A stretch of DNA of 64,000 bases, taken from Fusobacterium necrogenes. Its GTDB lineage: Bacteria; Fusobacteriota; Fusobacteriia; Fusobacteriales; Fusobacteriaceae. A program made the position numbers and the translations under genes. This document shows, piece by piece, positions 1-9,002 of the stretch. The notes under the pieces are model-generated. The model searched no databases and had not been told where the DNA came from. It was given only the letters and a program-made list of their open reading frames with translations. Position 1 is the first letter of the stretch. Each line of letters starts with the position of its first letter. Location: positions 1,863,476 to 1,927,475 of the forward strand of contig NZ_UGGU01000003.1 in NCBI RefSeq assembly GCF_900450765.1, in the 5' to 3' direction.

Positions 1-306
1 GAAGAAGCTGAGGAAATAATATCTATAGTTGAATATATGCAAATTATGGGAAAAGAAGAAGTTTTTTTATATGGGATATCTACAAAGAAAAAATATAGAA
101 ACCGTGGTTATGCAAAAAAAATAATGGAAGAAAGTGAAAAGTACTTAAAAGAGAGAGGGTATAAAGAAATAAGTTTAACTGTTGATCCAAATAATGAGAT
201 AGGAATGAAGTTATATAAAGATTTAGGTTATGGAGTAGAAGAATATCAAAAAAATGAGTATGGTAGAGATATTCATAGATATTTAATGAAAAAAATAATA
301 GTTTGA
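1..306 (+). CDS. GNAT-family N-acetyltransferase, C-terminal part
   Basis: The reading frame is open from the first base of the window, so the start lies upstream. The visible 101 residues hold the acetyl-CoA binding core of GNAT enzymes: a beta strand FLYGIST, then a KKYRNRGYAKKIME segment matching the R/Q-x-x-G-x-G/A pyrophosphate-binding loop, then LTVDPNNEIGMKLYKDLGY, the usual RimI-like ending where an Asn and a Tyr face the cofactor. Such enzymes move an acetyl group from acetyl-CoA to an amine; the substrate here cannot be told. It ends about 95 bases before perR, whose promoter begins 13 bases after the stop. The GNAT call is firm, the substrate is unknown. Confidence 0.85.
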   Translation, partial: EEAEEIISIVEYMQIMGKEEVFLYGISTKKKYRNRGYAKKIMEESEKYLKERGYKEISLTVDPNNEIGMKLYKDLGYGVEEYQKNEYGRDIHRYLMKKIIV

Positions 307-318
307 ATTGGAAAATAC

Positions 319-368
319 TTGACAATTGGTTCAAAATAGTGTACCATATAAATATAGAATCATTACAA
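319..368 (+). promoter_or_regulatory. perR operon promoter with candidate PerR box
   Basis: TTGACA at 319-324 and TACCAT at 342-347 are 17 bases apart. Just downstream, ATAGAATCATTACAA at 354-368 matches 12 of the 14 fixed bases of the Bacillus PerR box (TTATAATnATTATAA, from memory). It sits about where transcription would start, a position suited to repression by the PerR encoded next. Inference: autoregulation and peroxide induction of the operon. Confidence 0.6.
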
Positions 369-401
369 AAGTGAGTTAAATGAGACAGGAGGTGTTCGAG
401 T

Positions 402-815
402 ATGGAGTTTCAAATTGAAAATATAGGTGGATATTTAAAAGCTCATGATATAAAACCATCTTATCAGAGAATAAAAATCTTTCAATACTTAATTGAGAAA
501 AAAAATCATCCAACAGTAGATATGATATATAAAGCTCTATGTACGGAAATACCTACTTTATCTAAGACTACTGTTTACAATACATTGAATTTATTTATCG
601 AGAAAAAAATAGTAAATGTTGTAGTGATTGAAGAAAATGAAACTAGATATGATACTGTCATGGAAGTTCATGGACATTTTAAATGTGAAAAATGTGGAAA
701 AATATATGACATAAGAGTTGATAGGGCTATTTTAGAAAATGAGCTCTTGAAAAGTTGTGAAGTTAAGGAACAACATTATTATTTTAAAGGAATTTGTCAA
801 GATTGTTCAAAATAA
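402..815 (+). CDS. perR: PerR-type peroxide-sensing repressor (Fur family)
   Basis: A 137-residue Fur-family repressor with an N-terminal winged helix (recognition segment around SKTTVYNTL, residues 54-62) and a C-terminal metal-binding dimerisation domain. The regulatory metal ligands line up with Bacillus PerR: His36 (in HPT), Asp84, His90, His92 and Asp103. The Asp at 103 is what separates PerR from Fur in the known examples. Two CxxC pairs (Cys95/Cys98 and Cys132/Cys135) form the structural zinc site. It lies directly upstream of superoxide reductase and rubredoxin, which supports an oxidative stress role. A PerR-box-like palindrome sits in its own promoter. The start is set by an AGGAGG motif 9 bases upstream. 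Confidence in PerR over Fur or Zur is good but rests on remembered alignments. Confidence 0.85.
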   Translation: MEFQIENIGGYLKAHDIKPSYQRIKIFQYLIEKKNHPTVDMIYKALCTEIPTLSKTTVYNTLNLFIEKKIVNVVVIEENETRYDTVMEVHGHFKCEKCGKIYDIRVDRAILENELLKSCEVKEQHYYFKGICQDCSK

Positions 816-854
816 TAAAGAATAGCTCTATTTAATAAGGAGGTAGGTTTATTT

Positions 855-1217
855 ATGAGAAAAGACTTTATTAAATTAGAATGTGGAGCTTTAGCACAAG
901 TAATTTCAGGAGAAGGTTGTGACAAAGGGGTTGAAGTAATATCAGCAAAGACTCAAGATGCAGCTACAGAAAAACATGTGCCATATGTTGAAGAAAAAGA
1001 AAATGGATATTTAGTTAGAATTGGAAAAGATGCTAAACATCCTATGTTAGCAGAGCACTACATTGAATTTATAGAGTTAGAAGTTGACGGAGATACTCTT
1101 TACAGAAAATATCTAAAACCTGAACAAGAACCAGAAGCTTTCTTTGAGGTTCCAAAAGGAAAAGAAGTAATAGCTAGAGAGTATTGCAATATTCATGGTT
1201 TATGGATAAATAAATAG
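855..1217 (+). CDS. Superoxide reductase (neelaredoxin / class II desulfoferrodoxin)
   Basis: At 120 residues this is the single-domain class: it lacks the N-terminal desulforedoxin iron centre of full desulfoferrodoxin. The catalytic iron ligands are all present: His41 (in EKHVP, with the conserved Glu39 and Lys40), His62 (HPM), His68 (HYIEF), Cys111 and His114 (CNIHGLW). The enzyme reduces superoxide to hydrogen peroxide in the cytoplasm without making oxygen, which suits an anaerobe. Rubredoxin, the usual electron donor, is the next gene (44 bases on), and the peroxide-responsive regulator precedes it. A GGAGG motif lies upstream of the ATG. Very likely one transcript with its neighbours. 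Confidence 0.93.
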   Translation: MRKDFIKLECGALAQVISGEGCDKGVEVISAKTQDAATEKHVPYVEEKENGYLVRIGKDAKHPMLAEHYIEFIELEVDGDTLYRKYLKPEQEPEAFFEVPKGKEVIAREYCNIHGLWINK

Positions 1218-1261
1218 TTTAGATGTATTTTTGAAGTTAAAATAGAAATTTGGAGGAAATG

Positions 1262-1426
1262 ATGAAAAAGTACGTATGTGTAGTATGTGGATATGAATAT
1301 GATCCTACAGTAGGAGATGTTGAAAATGGAGTACCAGCAGGAACTGCTTGGGAAGATGTACCAAATGACTGGTTATGTCCACTTTGTAGCGTTGGAAAAG
1401 ATGAATTTGAACCAGTTGAAGAGTAA
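1262..1426 (+). CDS. Rubredoxin
   Basis: A 54-residue rubredoxin. The two iron-binding CxxC pairs are CVVCG (Cys6/Cys9) and CPLC (Cys39/Cys42), with the typical aromatic core (YEYDP, Trp30, Trp37). It carries one electron on a mononuclear Fe(Cys)4 centre and most probably feeds the superoxide reductase encoded just upstream. A GGAGG motif is 5 bases before the ATG. A terminator hairpin follows, closing the three-gene operon. Confidence 0.96.
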   Translation: MKKYVCVVCGYEYDPTVGDVENGVPAGTAWEDVPNDWLCPLCSVGKDEFEPVEE

Positions 1427-1440
1427 TAGTGTTTTTTTAA

Positions 1441-1470
1441 AGGACATGTCTGTGGACATGTTCTTTTTTT
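1441..1470 (+). terminator. Intrinsic terminator of perR operon
   Basis: GGACATGTC pairs with GACATGTTC (one G-U) around a short loop and is followed by a run of seven T. Confidence 0.9.
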
Positions 1471-1490
1471 AATGAAATTCTAAAAAAAAC

Positions 1491-1519
1491 TTGACAGTAC
1501 TCATAATATAGTGTATTAT
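1491..1519 (+). promoter_or_regulatory. Promoter of tRNA-Met
   Basis: TTGACA at 1491-1496 and TATTAT at 1514-1519 with a 17-base spacer, 26 bases before the mature tRNA end. Confidence 0.75.
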
Positions 1520-1545
1520 ATTTGTGTAGCAAATTTTTAAGATAT

Positions 1546-1622
1546 GCCTAGATAGCTCAGTTGGCTAGAGCATACGGTTCATACCCGTACGGTCGATGGT
1601 TCGAATCCATTTCTAGGCACCA
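1546..1622 (+). tRNA. tRNA-Met (CAU), elongator
   Basis: Full cloverleaf: acceptor GCCTAGA/TCTAGGC, D stem GCTC/GAGC, anticodon loop TTCATAC, encoded CCA end. The anticodon arm (TACGG-TTCATAC-CCGTA) resembles Bacillus elongator tRNA-Met. The G1-C72 pair rules out the initiator type. Confidence 0.93.
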
Positions 1623-1698
1623 TATTCCAAATAATTTTTTAAACCCCACTTTTTAGATTCATATGTTGTAGTCTAACCCTAAATATTTTTAAGGAAAA

Positions 1699-1730
1699 GG
1701 ATGAGTCATTGGCTCATCTTTTTTCTTTTT
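1699..1730 (+). terminator. Intrinsic terminator after tRNA-Met
   Basis: GATGAG (1700-1705) pairs with CTCATC (1713-1718), followed by a T-rich tract. Confidence 0.85.
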
Positions 1731-1786
1731 TGTATTTTCCACTCAGATTTGATATAATATTCTAAAAGAGAAAAAAAGGAGTCAAT

Positions 1787-2869
1787 ATGTGGATAGGGAT
1801 AGTTATAATGATATTGATATTAATTATATATTTTAAAGATAAGGGAGTTCCGATATTTTTGTATCATCAGGTAAATGAGATATCAGGTGTAACACCAGCA
1901 CTGTTTGAAGAGCATTTAAAGATATTGAAAGAAAAAAATATGAATCCTATAACTTTGAAAGAGTATGGAGCTGGAGATATAAAAGATAATTCAGTACTAA
2001 TAACTTTAGATGATGGCTATTATGATAATTATTCTGAAGTTTTACCACTTTTGAAAAAATATAATATGAAAGCTACTGTTTTTTTGAATACTTTTTATGT
2101 AAAGGAGAAAAGAGAGGAGAAAACTGAGATTCTTATCAGTGATAAGGCGAATTATGAAGCTATGAAAAAGTTTGTTGAGAGTGGAGATGGAACAACTGAA
2201 CAGTATCTCACTTGGGAGGAGATAAAAGAGATGTCTGAAAGTGGTTTAATCGATTTTCAAGCCCATTCACATAAACATACAGCAGTGTTTGTAAGTGATA
2301 AAATAGAAGGTTTTTTAAATGGAGATGAAGAGGATATAACAGATATTTATCTCTATGGAAAAATAGAAAGAGGATATCCTAAGTTTAGAAAAAGAGGAGA
2401 GTATTCTTCTAGAGCTGTTATTATTGAGAAAAGTTTTTTTGAAAAATTTAAACAATATTATGATAGTGAGCTACAAGGAAAAGAGAAAAAGGAGCAGTTA
2501 AAATTAGCTCAAATGTATATTAACAATAATAAAGAGAAATATTTTCATTATGAGAGTGAAGAGGAATTTCTGAAAAGAGTAAGAGAGGAATTTCTATTAA
2601 ATAAGGAATTAATGGAAAAGAAAATAGGAAAGAAAGTAGAATATTTTTGTTGGCCGTGGGGACATAAAAATAGGTCTGTGATAGAGATGCTCAAAAAAGA
2701 GGGAATAAAAGGATTTGTTACAACTAAAAAAGGAACTAATGGAAGAATTCCTAAATATGATATGATAAGACGTATAGAGCTTAGAAAATTTACTCCAAAG
2801 AAATTTAAAATAAATTTGTTTATAGCAAGAAATTATATTTTAGGGAAAATATATGGCTGGCTATCTTAA
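1787..2869 (+). CDS. Membrane-anchored polysaccharide deacetylase (CE4 / NodB-like)
   Basis: 360 residues. An N-terminal hydrophobic helix (about residues 2-16) anchors the protein or exports it. The carbohydrate esterase 4 motifs are visible: LDDG around residue 74-77 (catalytic and metal Asp), and HSHKH, the metal-binding H-S/T-x-x-H motif; FCWPWGHKN matches the later P-W-G motif. Such enzymes remove N-acetyl groups from amino sugars. It overlaps the start region of a glycosyltransferase and heads an LPS-core cluster, so LPS or another envelope glycan is the likely substrate (inference). A highly charged insertion of roughly 120 residues between the two metal motifs (residues about 105-225) is unlike a minimal NodB domain. 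The start is supported by AAGGAG 7 bases upstream. Confidence 0.85.
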   Translation: MWIGIVIMILILIIYFKDKGVPIFLYHQVNEISGVTPALFEEHLKILKEKNMNPITLKEYGAGDIKDNSVLITLDDGYYDNYSEVLPLLKKYNMKATVFLNTFYVKEKREEKTEILISDKANYEAMKKFVESGDGTTEQYLTWEEIKEMSESGLIDFQAHSHKHTAVFVSDKIEGFLNGDEEDITDIYLYGKIERGYPKFRKRGEYSSRAVIIEKSFFEKFKQYYDSELQGKEKKEQLKLAQMYINNNKEKYFHYESEEEFLKRVREEFLLNKELMEKKIGKKVEYFCWPWGHKNRSVIEMLKKEGIKGFVTTKKGTNGRIPKYDMIRRIELRKFTPKKFKINLFIARNYILGKIYGWLS

Positions 2870-2879
2870 GAGGTGTTAT

Positions 2880-3644
2880 ATGAAATTATCAGTTGCAATG
2901 ATAACAATGAATGAAGAAAGGATTTTGGCTAAAACTTTAGAATCAGTTAAAGGAATAGCTGATGAGATAGTGATAGTAGATAGTGGTTCTACTGATAAAA
3001 CTGAAGAGATAGCTAAGAGATATGGTGCAAAATTTTATAGGGAGGTTTGGAAAGGATACGGGTCACAAAGAAATTCTGCAATAGATAAAGCTAGTGGAGA
3101 ATGGATTTTAAATATTGATGCAGATGAAGAAATATCTTTAGAATTACAAAAGAAGATTTTGGAAATAAAAAAAGCGACTAGAGAAGATAGCGTATTTACT
3201 ATAAATTTTACATCTGTTTGTTTTGGAAAAAAAATAAAATATGGAGGTTGGAGTAATAGTTATCATATAAGACTTTTTAAAAAAGATGCTGGAAGGTTTA
3301 ATGAAAATACTGTACATGAAACTTTTGAAACAACTGAGAAAGTTCAAATTTTGAAAGAGGAGATCTACCATCACAGCTACTCCACATTGACTGATTATTT
3401 TACTAAATTTAATCGTTATACAACTGAAGGGGCTATAGAGTACTATAAAAGAGGAAAAAAATGTAATATTTTTCAGTTAGTTTTTAATCCACTATTTAAA
3501 TTTTTAAGAATGTATTTATTAAGACTTGGTTTTTTAGATGGAAAAGAGGGTTTTTTATTAGCTTGTACAAGCTCTTTATACACTATGGTAAAATATTATA
3601 AACTATACGAGATAACTAAGAATGGAAGTTATATTGAAAAATAA
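2880..3644 (+). CDS. Family 2 glycosyltransferase, WaaE/KdtX-like LPS core enzyme
   Basis: 254 residues with the GT-A fold: SVAMITMNEE at the N-terminus, IVDSGSTDKT (nucleotide-sugar contact) and the metal-binding DAD at residues 80-82. The residue pattern (ESVKGIADEI, GYGSQRN) is typical of the WaaE/KdtX group that adds a hexose to the LPS inner core. Catalysis is cytoplasmic, at the membrane. A longer frame opens at 2853, but AAGAGGTG before the ATG at 2880 makes that the better start. The gene begins 10 bases after the deacetylase stop. The family is firm; the exact sugar and acceptor are not known. Confidence 0.85.
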   Translation: MKLSVAMITMNEERILAKTLESVKGIADEIVIVDSGSTDKTEEIAKRYGAKFYREVWKGYGSQRNSAIDKASGEWILNIDADEEISLELQKKILEIKKATREDSVFTINFTSVCFGKKIKYGGWSNSYHIRLFKKDAGRFNENTVHETFETTEKVQILKEEIYHHSYSTLTDYFTKFNRYTTEGAIEYYKRGKKCNIFQLVFNPLFKFLRMYLLRLGFLDGKEGFLLACTSSLYTMVKYYKLYEITKNGSYIEK

Positions 3645-3654
3645 AGGAAGGATT

Positions 3655-4695
3655 ATGGAGATCAAGAGGATAATAATTTCAAGAACTGATAAGATAGGAG
3701 ATTTAGTACTTTCAATTCCAAGTTTTTTTATGATAAAAAGGATGTATCCCAAAGCAGAACTTGTGGTTTTAGTAAGAAAGTATAACTATGATATAGTGAA
3801 AAATCTTCCATATATAGATAGAGTAATCAAAATAGATGATTATACACAATCAGAGCTTTTAGAAAAAATAGCATATTTTAATGCTGATATTTTCATAGCT
3901 CTATACAATGATAAATTTGTATCGCAACTTGCTAAGGCAAGTAAGGCTCCGATTAAAATAGGACCACTTTCTAAGACCTATTCATTTTTTACTTTTAATA
4001 AAGGTGTTTGGCAAAAGAGATCTAAGTCTATAAAAAATGAGGCTGAATATAACTTAGATTTGATAAAAAAAGTTGATGAAAAGAGATATAATGAAGTGTT
4101 TAAGATAGATACTAAGATCTATTTAAGTGAAGAGAATAAAAAAGCAGCAAAGACTTTTTTTTCAACTTATAATATAAAAGGAGAGACTTTAGTTGTTAAT
4201 CCTTTTACAGGTGGGTCTGCTAAAAATATAAAAGATGAAGAGTATGTCTCTCTTTTACAAAGATTCAGAGATGATAACCCAGATAAAAGTGTGATTGTAA
4301 TATGTCATATATCAGAAGAAGAAAGAGGATTAAGATTAGTTGATAGAATAGCAAGAGATGGTGTATATCTCTATGCAAATGGAGGAGATCTTTTAAATAT
4401 AGCAGCTATAATAGAAAAGGGAAAGGTATATTTGGGAGCTTCTACTGGACCTACACATATTGCTGGAGCACTTCAAAAGAGAATAGTAGGAATATACCCA
4501 GCTAAGGCTACTCAAAGTATTATAAGATGGGGAGTTTTTGGTAATTCTAAAGTAAAATATCTAATTCCAGATAAGGGAAATCCAAAGGAGAATTATAAAA
4601 ATCCATATTTTGATAATTATAATAAAATTATGGAAGGAGAACTTTTAAACTATATAGATGAAAGTTTTCTCTTAGAAGAGGGTGAGAAAAATTAA
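3655..4695 (+). CDS. Family 9 glycosyltransferase (LPS heptosyltransferase-like), copy 1
   Basis: 346 residues. The N-terminal strand-loop IISRTDKIGDLVLSIP is the acceptor-binding Asp motif of heptosyltransferases. The C-terminal half holds the ADP-sugar site, including GASTGPTHIAGAL, the conserved S/T-G-P-x-H-x-A loop. Known members add L-glycero-D-manno-heptose from the ADP sugar to LPS inner core. The ATG at 3655 follows AAAGGAAGG and is preferred over an upstream in-frame ATG at 3622 that overlaps the previous gene. The end overlaps the next family 9 gene by 14 bases. With three paralogues in the cluster, which heptose or hexose each adds cannot be told. Confidence 0.88.
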   Translation: MEIKRIIISRTDKIGDLVLSIPSFFMIKRMYPKAELVVLVRKYNYDIVKNLPYIDRVIKIDDYTQSELLEKIAYFNADIFIALYNDKFVSQLAKASKAPIKIGPLSKTYSFFTFNKGVWQKRSKSIKNEAEYNLDLIKKVDEKRYNEVFKIDTKIYLSEENKKAAKTFFSTYNIKGETLVVNPFTGGSAKNIKDEEYVSLLQRFRDDNPDKSVIVICHISEEERGLRLVDRIARDGVYLYANGGDLLNIAAIIEKGKVYLGASTGPTHIAGALQKRIVGIYPAKATQSIIRWGVFGNSKVKYLIPDKGNPKENYKNPYFDNYNKIMEGELLNYIDESFLLEEGEKN

Positions 4696-5692
4696 AATTT
4701 TAATTATTCATACAGCATTTATAGGGGATATTGTCCTTTCAACTCCACTTATAAAAAAATTGAGAGATACTTATCCTAAAGCGGAGATTACTTATCTGAC
4801 AACTCCTATAGGAGCTTCAATCTTGAGAAATAATCCGTATCTTACTCATATAATAGAATATGATAAAAGAGGAGAGCACAGAGGATTGAATGGCTTTTGG
4901 TCCATAATTAAAAAATTAAAAATGGGAGCTTATAATTTAGTGATAACGCCACATAGATATCTGAGAAGTACACTTATTAGTTTTTTGACAGGAGCCCCAG
5001 TAAGAAGAGGGTATGACAATGCAGCTGCTTCATTTTTATTTACAGAAAAAGTTCATTATGATAAGAGTAAGCATGAAGTTGAAAAACTCCTCTCTTTTGT
5101 TCCTAAAAATCAAGAAAAGAGATATGAGATAGAACTTTTTCCGACTGAATTAGAACGGGAAAAAGTCGATAGATTATTGGAGAAAAAGAGGAAAAAAATG
5201 GTTGTAGTTGCTCCTGGAAGTAAGTGGTTTACTAAAAAATGGCCTCTTGAGTATTTTAGAAAAATTATAGCTGAATTGGAAAAAAGAGAAGATACAACAG
5301 TTGTAGTAATAGGGGGAAAAGAAGAGTTATTACTCAATATTAATCTCTCTGGAAGCTCAATTGATTTAAGGGGAAGAACTACTCTCTTGGAATTAGCTGA
5401 AGTGATAAGAAGAGCTGATATAGTACTAACAAATGATTCATCTCCAACACATATAGCTTCAGCTTTTTCAACTGTTAAAATTTTAGCTATTTTTGGACCT
5501 ACTGTTCAAAATTTTGGTTTTTTTCCATGGTCTAAAAATAGTGAAATATTTCAAATAGATGGATTGGAATGTAGACCATGTTCAATTCATGGAGGAAACT
5601 TTTGTCCTAAAAAACATTTTAGATGTATGTTAGAGATAAAACCGGAATATGTACTAAAGAGAATAGAAAAAAATTTAGAGAGTGAAAACTGA
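4682..5692 (+). CDS. Family 9 glycosyltransferase (WaaF-like heptosyltransferase II), copy 2
   Basis: 336 residues, GTG start inside the end of the preceding gene, consistent with translational coupling. It has the N-terminal HTAFIGDIVLSTPL motif and the C-terminal LTNDSSPTHIASAF sugar-nucleotide motif. Near the end CRPCSIHGGNFCPKKHFRCM forms a cysteine-rich segment typical of the WaaF-type branch, as in copy 3. It most probably adds the second heptose of the LPS inner core. The stop and the ATG of the kinase-like gene share one base. Confidence 0.88.
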   Translation: MRKIKILIIHTAFIGDIVLSTPLIKKLRDTYPKAEITYLTTPIGASILRNNPYLTHIIEYDKRGEHRGLNGFWSIIKKLKMGAYNLVITPHRYLRSTLISFLTGAPVRRGYDNAAASFLFTEKVHYDKSKHEVEKLLSFVPKNQEKRYEIELFPTELEREKVDRLLEKKRKKMVVVAPGSKWFTKKWPLEYFRKIIAELEKREDTTVVVIGGKEELLLNINLSGSSIDLRGRTTLLELAEVIRRADIVLTNDSSPTHIASAFSTVKILAIFGPTVQNFGFFPWSKNSEIFQIDGLECRPCSIHGGNFCPKKHFRCMLEIKPEYVLKRIEKNLESEN

Positions 5693-6378
5693 TGGAGAGA
5701 TTAAGGTGTGAGCAAGATATTTTATATTATGACGATAAAAAAAATATAAAATTATATGACAAAATAAAAAACGCTTGTTATAATATAGAGAGGGTCTTAA
5801 AAAATGATCAAAGAAGCTATGTGGCCATTGTAAATATAGATGGGGAAAAATATGTTTTGAAAAAACCTATTGAGAAAAATAGAAGAAAGTGGCAGAGATT
5901 TTTATCTATATTTAGAGGTAGTGAAAGTAAAAGAGAATATGAAAATATTCAAAAGATAAATAAGTTAGGCTTCAATGGAGCAATACCATACTTGGTAGTA
6001 GAGAAAAAAATTGGCCCTTGTGTTGTTGATTCTTATCTTTTATATTCATATCTTGAGGGAAAAGAGGGAAGGACTGAGGATATAGCCTTGATTTCTGAAG
6101 AGTTAAAAAAGATACATAGAAGGGGGTATCTTCACGGAGACTCTCAAGTTATGAATTTTTTAATAAATGGAAATACTGTATATCTTATAGATACAAAGCT
6201 TATGAGAAATAGATATGGGAAATTTGGTGAGGTTTTTGAATTTATCTATTTAGAAGAAAGCTGTGATAGGGATATAGAATATGATAGGGAGAGTATTTAC
6301 TATAAAGGAGCTATAGCTCTGAAAAAGTATTTGATATGGTTTTCTAATTTTAAAAGAAGATTGAGAGGGAAGAAGTGA
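5692..6378 (+). CDS. LPS core kinase, RfaY/WaaY-like
   Basis: 228 residues with a small kinase-like fold. YVLKKP around residue 54-59 supplies the ATP-binding Lys; LHGDSQVMNFL (His148-Gly-Asp150, Asn155) is the catalytic loop; LIDTK (Asp167) replaces the DFG metal motif. This pattern fits the RfaY (WaaY) heptose-II kinase family, which phosphorylates LPS inner-core heptose. Position between two heptosyltransferase genes, with one- and four-base overlaps, supports that role. A KdkA-like Kdo kinase is the alternative. Confidence 0.8.
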   Translation: MERLRCEQDILYYDDKKNIKLYDKIKNACYNIERVLKNDQRSYVAIVNIDGEKYVLKKPIEKNRRKWQRFLSIFRGSESKREYENIQKINKLGFNGAIPYLVVEKKIGPCVVDSYLLYSYLEGKEGRTEDIALISEELKKIHRRGYLHGDSQVMNFLINGNTVYLIDTKLMRNRYGKFGEVFEFIYLEESCDRDIEYDRESIYYKGAIALKKYLIWFSNFKRRLRGKK

Positions 6379-7364
6379 AAATATTAGTAATAAGGATGAG
6401 TTCTATAGGAGATATAATACTTACTACTCCTGTACTTAAGGCTTTTAAAAGAAAATATCCAGAACTTATAATAGATTTTGTCGTTCTAGAACAATTTAAA
6501 GATGCCATATCTGGACTGGAATATATAGATAATTTGATCACTTTTAGTAAGAAAAAAGATGATGGAATAAAAAATATAAAAAAATTTGCTGCTAGACTAA
6601 GGGAAAATAACTATGATTATGTATTTGATTTACATGCAAAGTTTAGATCTAAGATGATAGCAAAAGAGCTTGGAGTTAGAACTTATACTTATAAAAAGAG
6701 GGCTTGGTGGAAAACCTTATTAGTAAAACTAAGAGTTATAAGATATCAAGTAGATGATACAATTGTAAAAAATTATTTTGGTGCTTTTAAAGATTTTGAT
6801 TTAGAATATGTAGGTGAGGATTTAGACTTTAAATTTGAAGAAAATATAAAGTTAAGAAAGTTTGAAGGTTTGCCAGTGATGGCACCAAAGGCATCTAAGA
6901 ATACTAAAGAGTGGACTTCTGAGGGGTTTGCGAAATTAGCAAAGCTTATTTTTGAAAGATATGGATTAAAGAGTGTGCTTATAGGTGCAAAGCAAGATAT
7001 TTCTAAATGCGAAGAGATAAATAGGCTAAGTGAAAACTCTTGTATTGTACTTGCTGGAAAACTCTCTTTAAAAGAGAGTGGAGGCTTACTAGCTAAAGCA
7101 AAATTTCTAGTAACCAATGATTCAGGACCATTTCATATAGCTAGAGGAGTTGGTTGTAGAACTTTTGTAATCTTTGGACCTACGAGTCCAGGAATGTTTG
7201 AGTTTGGGAGAAGAGATACTCTTATATATGCAAATGAAAGTTGTTCTCCTTGTAGTTTGCATGGAGATAAAAAATGTCCAAGAGGTCATTTTAAATGTAT
7301 GAAAGAGATAAGAGCTAAAGAAGTTTTAGACATCATAGATAAAAAAATAAATGAGGAGGAGTAG
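6375..7364 (+). CDS. Family 9 glycosyltransferase (LPS heptosyltransferase-like), copy 3
   Basis: 329 residues, GTG start overlapping the kinase stop by four bases (GTGA), with GGGAAG upstream. It opens with [20 protein letters not shown], the classic heptosyltransferase N-terminus, and carries [15 protein letters not shown] in the nucleotide-sugar domain. A C-terminal [20 protein letters not shown] segment matches the cysteine-rich tail of copy 2, so these two are closer to each other than to copy 1. A role in LPS inner-core heptose addition is likely; WaaC versus WaaF versus WaaQ type is not resolved. It ends one base before the recA ATG. Confidence 0.87.
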   Translation: MKILVIRMSSIGDIILTTPVLKAFKRKYPELIIDFVVLEQFKDAISGLEYIDNLITFSKKKDDGIKNIKKFAARLRENNYDYVFDLHAKFRSKMIAKELGVRTYTYKKRAWWKTLLVKLRVIRYQVDDTIVKNYFGAFKDFDLEYVGEDLDFKFEENIKLRKFEGLPVMAPKASKNTKEWTSEGFAKLAKLIFERYGLKSVLIGAKQDISKCEEINRLSENSCIVLAGKLSLKESGGLLAKAKFLVTNDSGPFHIARGVGCRTFVIFGPTSPGMFEFGRRDTLIYANESCSPCSLHGDKKCPRGHFKCMKEIRAKEVLDIIDKKINEEE

Positions 7365-7365
7365 T

Positions 7366-8445
7366 ATGGCGAAGACAAAGGATGAAGTTAATGAGAGAGA
7401 AAAAGCATTAGAGATGGCAATGAAGCAGATAAAGAAGGATTTTGGAGAAGGATCTATAATGAAATTGGGTTCTAATCAAAGTATGGCAGTAGAGACAATT
7501 TCAACAGGAAGTATCAATTTGGATCTAGCTTTAGGTCAAGGTGGAGTACCTAGAGGAAGAATAGTTGAGATATATGGAGCGGAAAGTTCAGGAAAGACAA
7601 CAATAGCTTTACACATAGCAGCTGAAGCTCAAAAAATGGGTGGGATAGTGGCATTTATAGATGCTGAACATGCTTTGGATCCTATTTATGCTAAGGCTTT
7701 AGGAGTAGATGTAGATGAGCTTTTAATATCTCAACCTGATTATGGGGAGCAAGCTTTGGAGATAGCTGATATGCTTGTTCGTTCTGGAGCTGTAGATTTG
7801 GTGGTTGTAGACTCAGTGGCTGCTCTTGTTCCAAAAGCTGAGATAGATGGAGAGATGTCGGATCAACAGATGGGATTACAAGCAAGACTTATGTCTAAAG
7901 CATTGAGAAAATTAACTGCAACACTTAATAAATCAAAAACTACAATGGTCTTTATCAACCAAATTAGAGATAAGATTGGTGGATTTGGATTTGGGCCTCA
8001 AACTACAACTACCGGAGGAAAGGCATTAAAGTTTTATGCTTCAGTGAGAATGGAAGTAAAAAGAGTAGGAAGTGTAAAACAAGGTGATGAGGCAATAGGA
8101 AATGAAACAGTTGTAAAAATTACTAAAAATAAGATAGCTCCTCCATTTAAAGAAGCAGCTTTCCAAATAATGTATGGAAAGGGAATATCGAGAGTTGGTG
8201 AAATACTAGATATGGCTTTAGAATACGATATAGTTGCAAAATCTGGAGCTTGGTTCAGTTTTGGAGATATTAGGCTTGGACAAGGAAAAGAGAATGTAAA
8301 AGCGAGATTAGAGAGTGAACCAGAGTTATTAGCAGCTATTGAAGTTGAAGTAATGAAAGTTATGAAACCACATTCAGCAAAAGATGAGGAAGAGGAACAA
8401 GGAATAGCTGTTCCAGAAGGAGCATTGAATTTTGATGAAGTATAA
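7366..8445 (+). CDS. recA: RecA recombinase
   Basis: 359 residues, a full-length RecA. Walker A is GAESSGKT (residues 71-78); the L2 DNA-binding loop is near [18 protein letters not shown]. It forms ATP-dependent filaments on single-stranded DNA for homologous recombination and repair. The ATG at 7366 is preceded by GAGGAGGAG; a frame five codons longer would begin inside the ribosome-binding site. It starts one base after the last LPS-core gene and overlaps recX at its end. No LexA-type operator was recognised in front of it, so transcription probably comes at least partly from the LPS-core operon. Confidence 0.98.
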   Translation: MAKTKDEVNEREKALEMAMKQIKKDFGEGSIMKLGSNQSMAVETISTGSINLDLALGQGGVPRGRIVEIYGAESSGKTTIALHIAAEAQKMGGIVAFIDAEHALDPIYAKALGVDVDELLISQPDYGEQALEIADMLVRSGAVDLVVVDSVAALVPKAEIDGEMSDQQMGLQARLMSKALRKLTATLNKSKTTMVFINQIRDKIGGFGFGPQTTTTGGKALKFYASVRMEVKRVGSVKQGDEAIGNETVVKITKNKIAPPFKEAAFQIMYGKGISRVGEILDMALEYDIVAKSGAWFSFGDIRLGQGKENVKARLESEPELLAAIEVEVMKVMKPHSAKDEEEEQGIAVPEGALNFDEV

Positions 8446-8980
8446 TCTTAAGGGAAATAAGATATATTTTGATGAATTTTTTTACTTAGATTTGAATAGA
8501 CAAACTATATTAGACTTTGATTTGAAAAATCGTATTGAGATTACTGAAGTTGAGTATAGAGAATTAGTTAGAAAAAGAGCAGAAAGTATGGCTTATTTTT
8601 GGTTAAGTAAAAGAGATTACTCTCAAAAAGAGCTATATCATAAACTTTTAGCTAAATATAGAGAAAAAGATATTTTAAGAGAGATCTTAGAAAGATTTGT
8701 AGATTTAGGCTATCTCAATGATTATGATTATGCACAGAGCTATGTAAGGTCACATAATTATAGTAAAAAAAAGATAGAATTTATGCTTCTTCAAAAAGGA
8801 ATAAGCTCAGAAATAATTAAAAAAGTCTTAGAGAATGATAATTTTCGAGATATAACTGAGATAAAAAGACAATTAAAAAGGTTTGAGGGGAAAGATGTAG
8901 ATAAAAAAATCAATTCTCTCATGAGAAAAGGATTTACATATAAAGATATTCAAAGGGCAATAAAAGAGATTGAAGAGTAG
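8435..8980 (+). CDS. recX: RecX regulatory protein
   Basis: 181 residues, mostly helical, with the three-helix repeats of Rec[20 protein letters not shown], then [20 protein letters not shown] and later [14 protein letters not shown]. RecX binds RecA filaments and limits or modulates their activity. The ATG at 8435 lies within the 3' end of recA (11-base overlap), the common recA-recX coupling. A TTG one codon earlier is a less likely start. Confidence 0.92.
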   Translation: MKYNLKGNKIYFDEFFYLDLNRQTILDFDLKNRIEITEVEYRELVRKRAESMAYFWLSKRDYSQKELYHKLLAKYREKDILREILERFVDLGYLNDYDYAQSYVRSHNYSKKKIEFMLLQKGISSEIIKKVLENDNFRDITEIKRQLKRFEGKDVDKKINSLMRKGFTYKDIQRAIKEIEE

Positions 8981-9002
8981 AAATTTAGGAGGATTAGAAA
9001 AT

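Noticed and set aside
2853..2879. Longer N-terminus for the family 2 glycosyltransferase.
   Set aside because: The extra nine residues lie in the upstream gene and the ATG at 2880 has a proper ribosome-binding site and begins the conserved domain.
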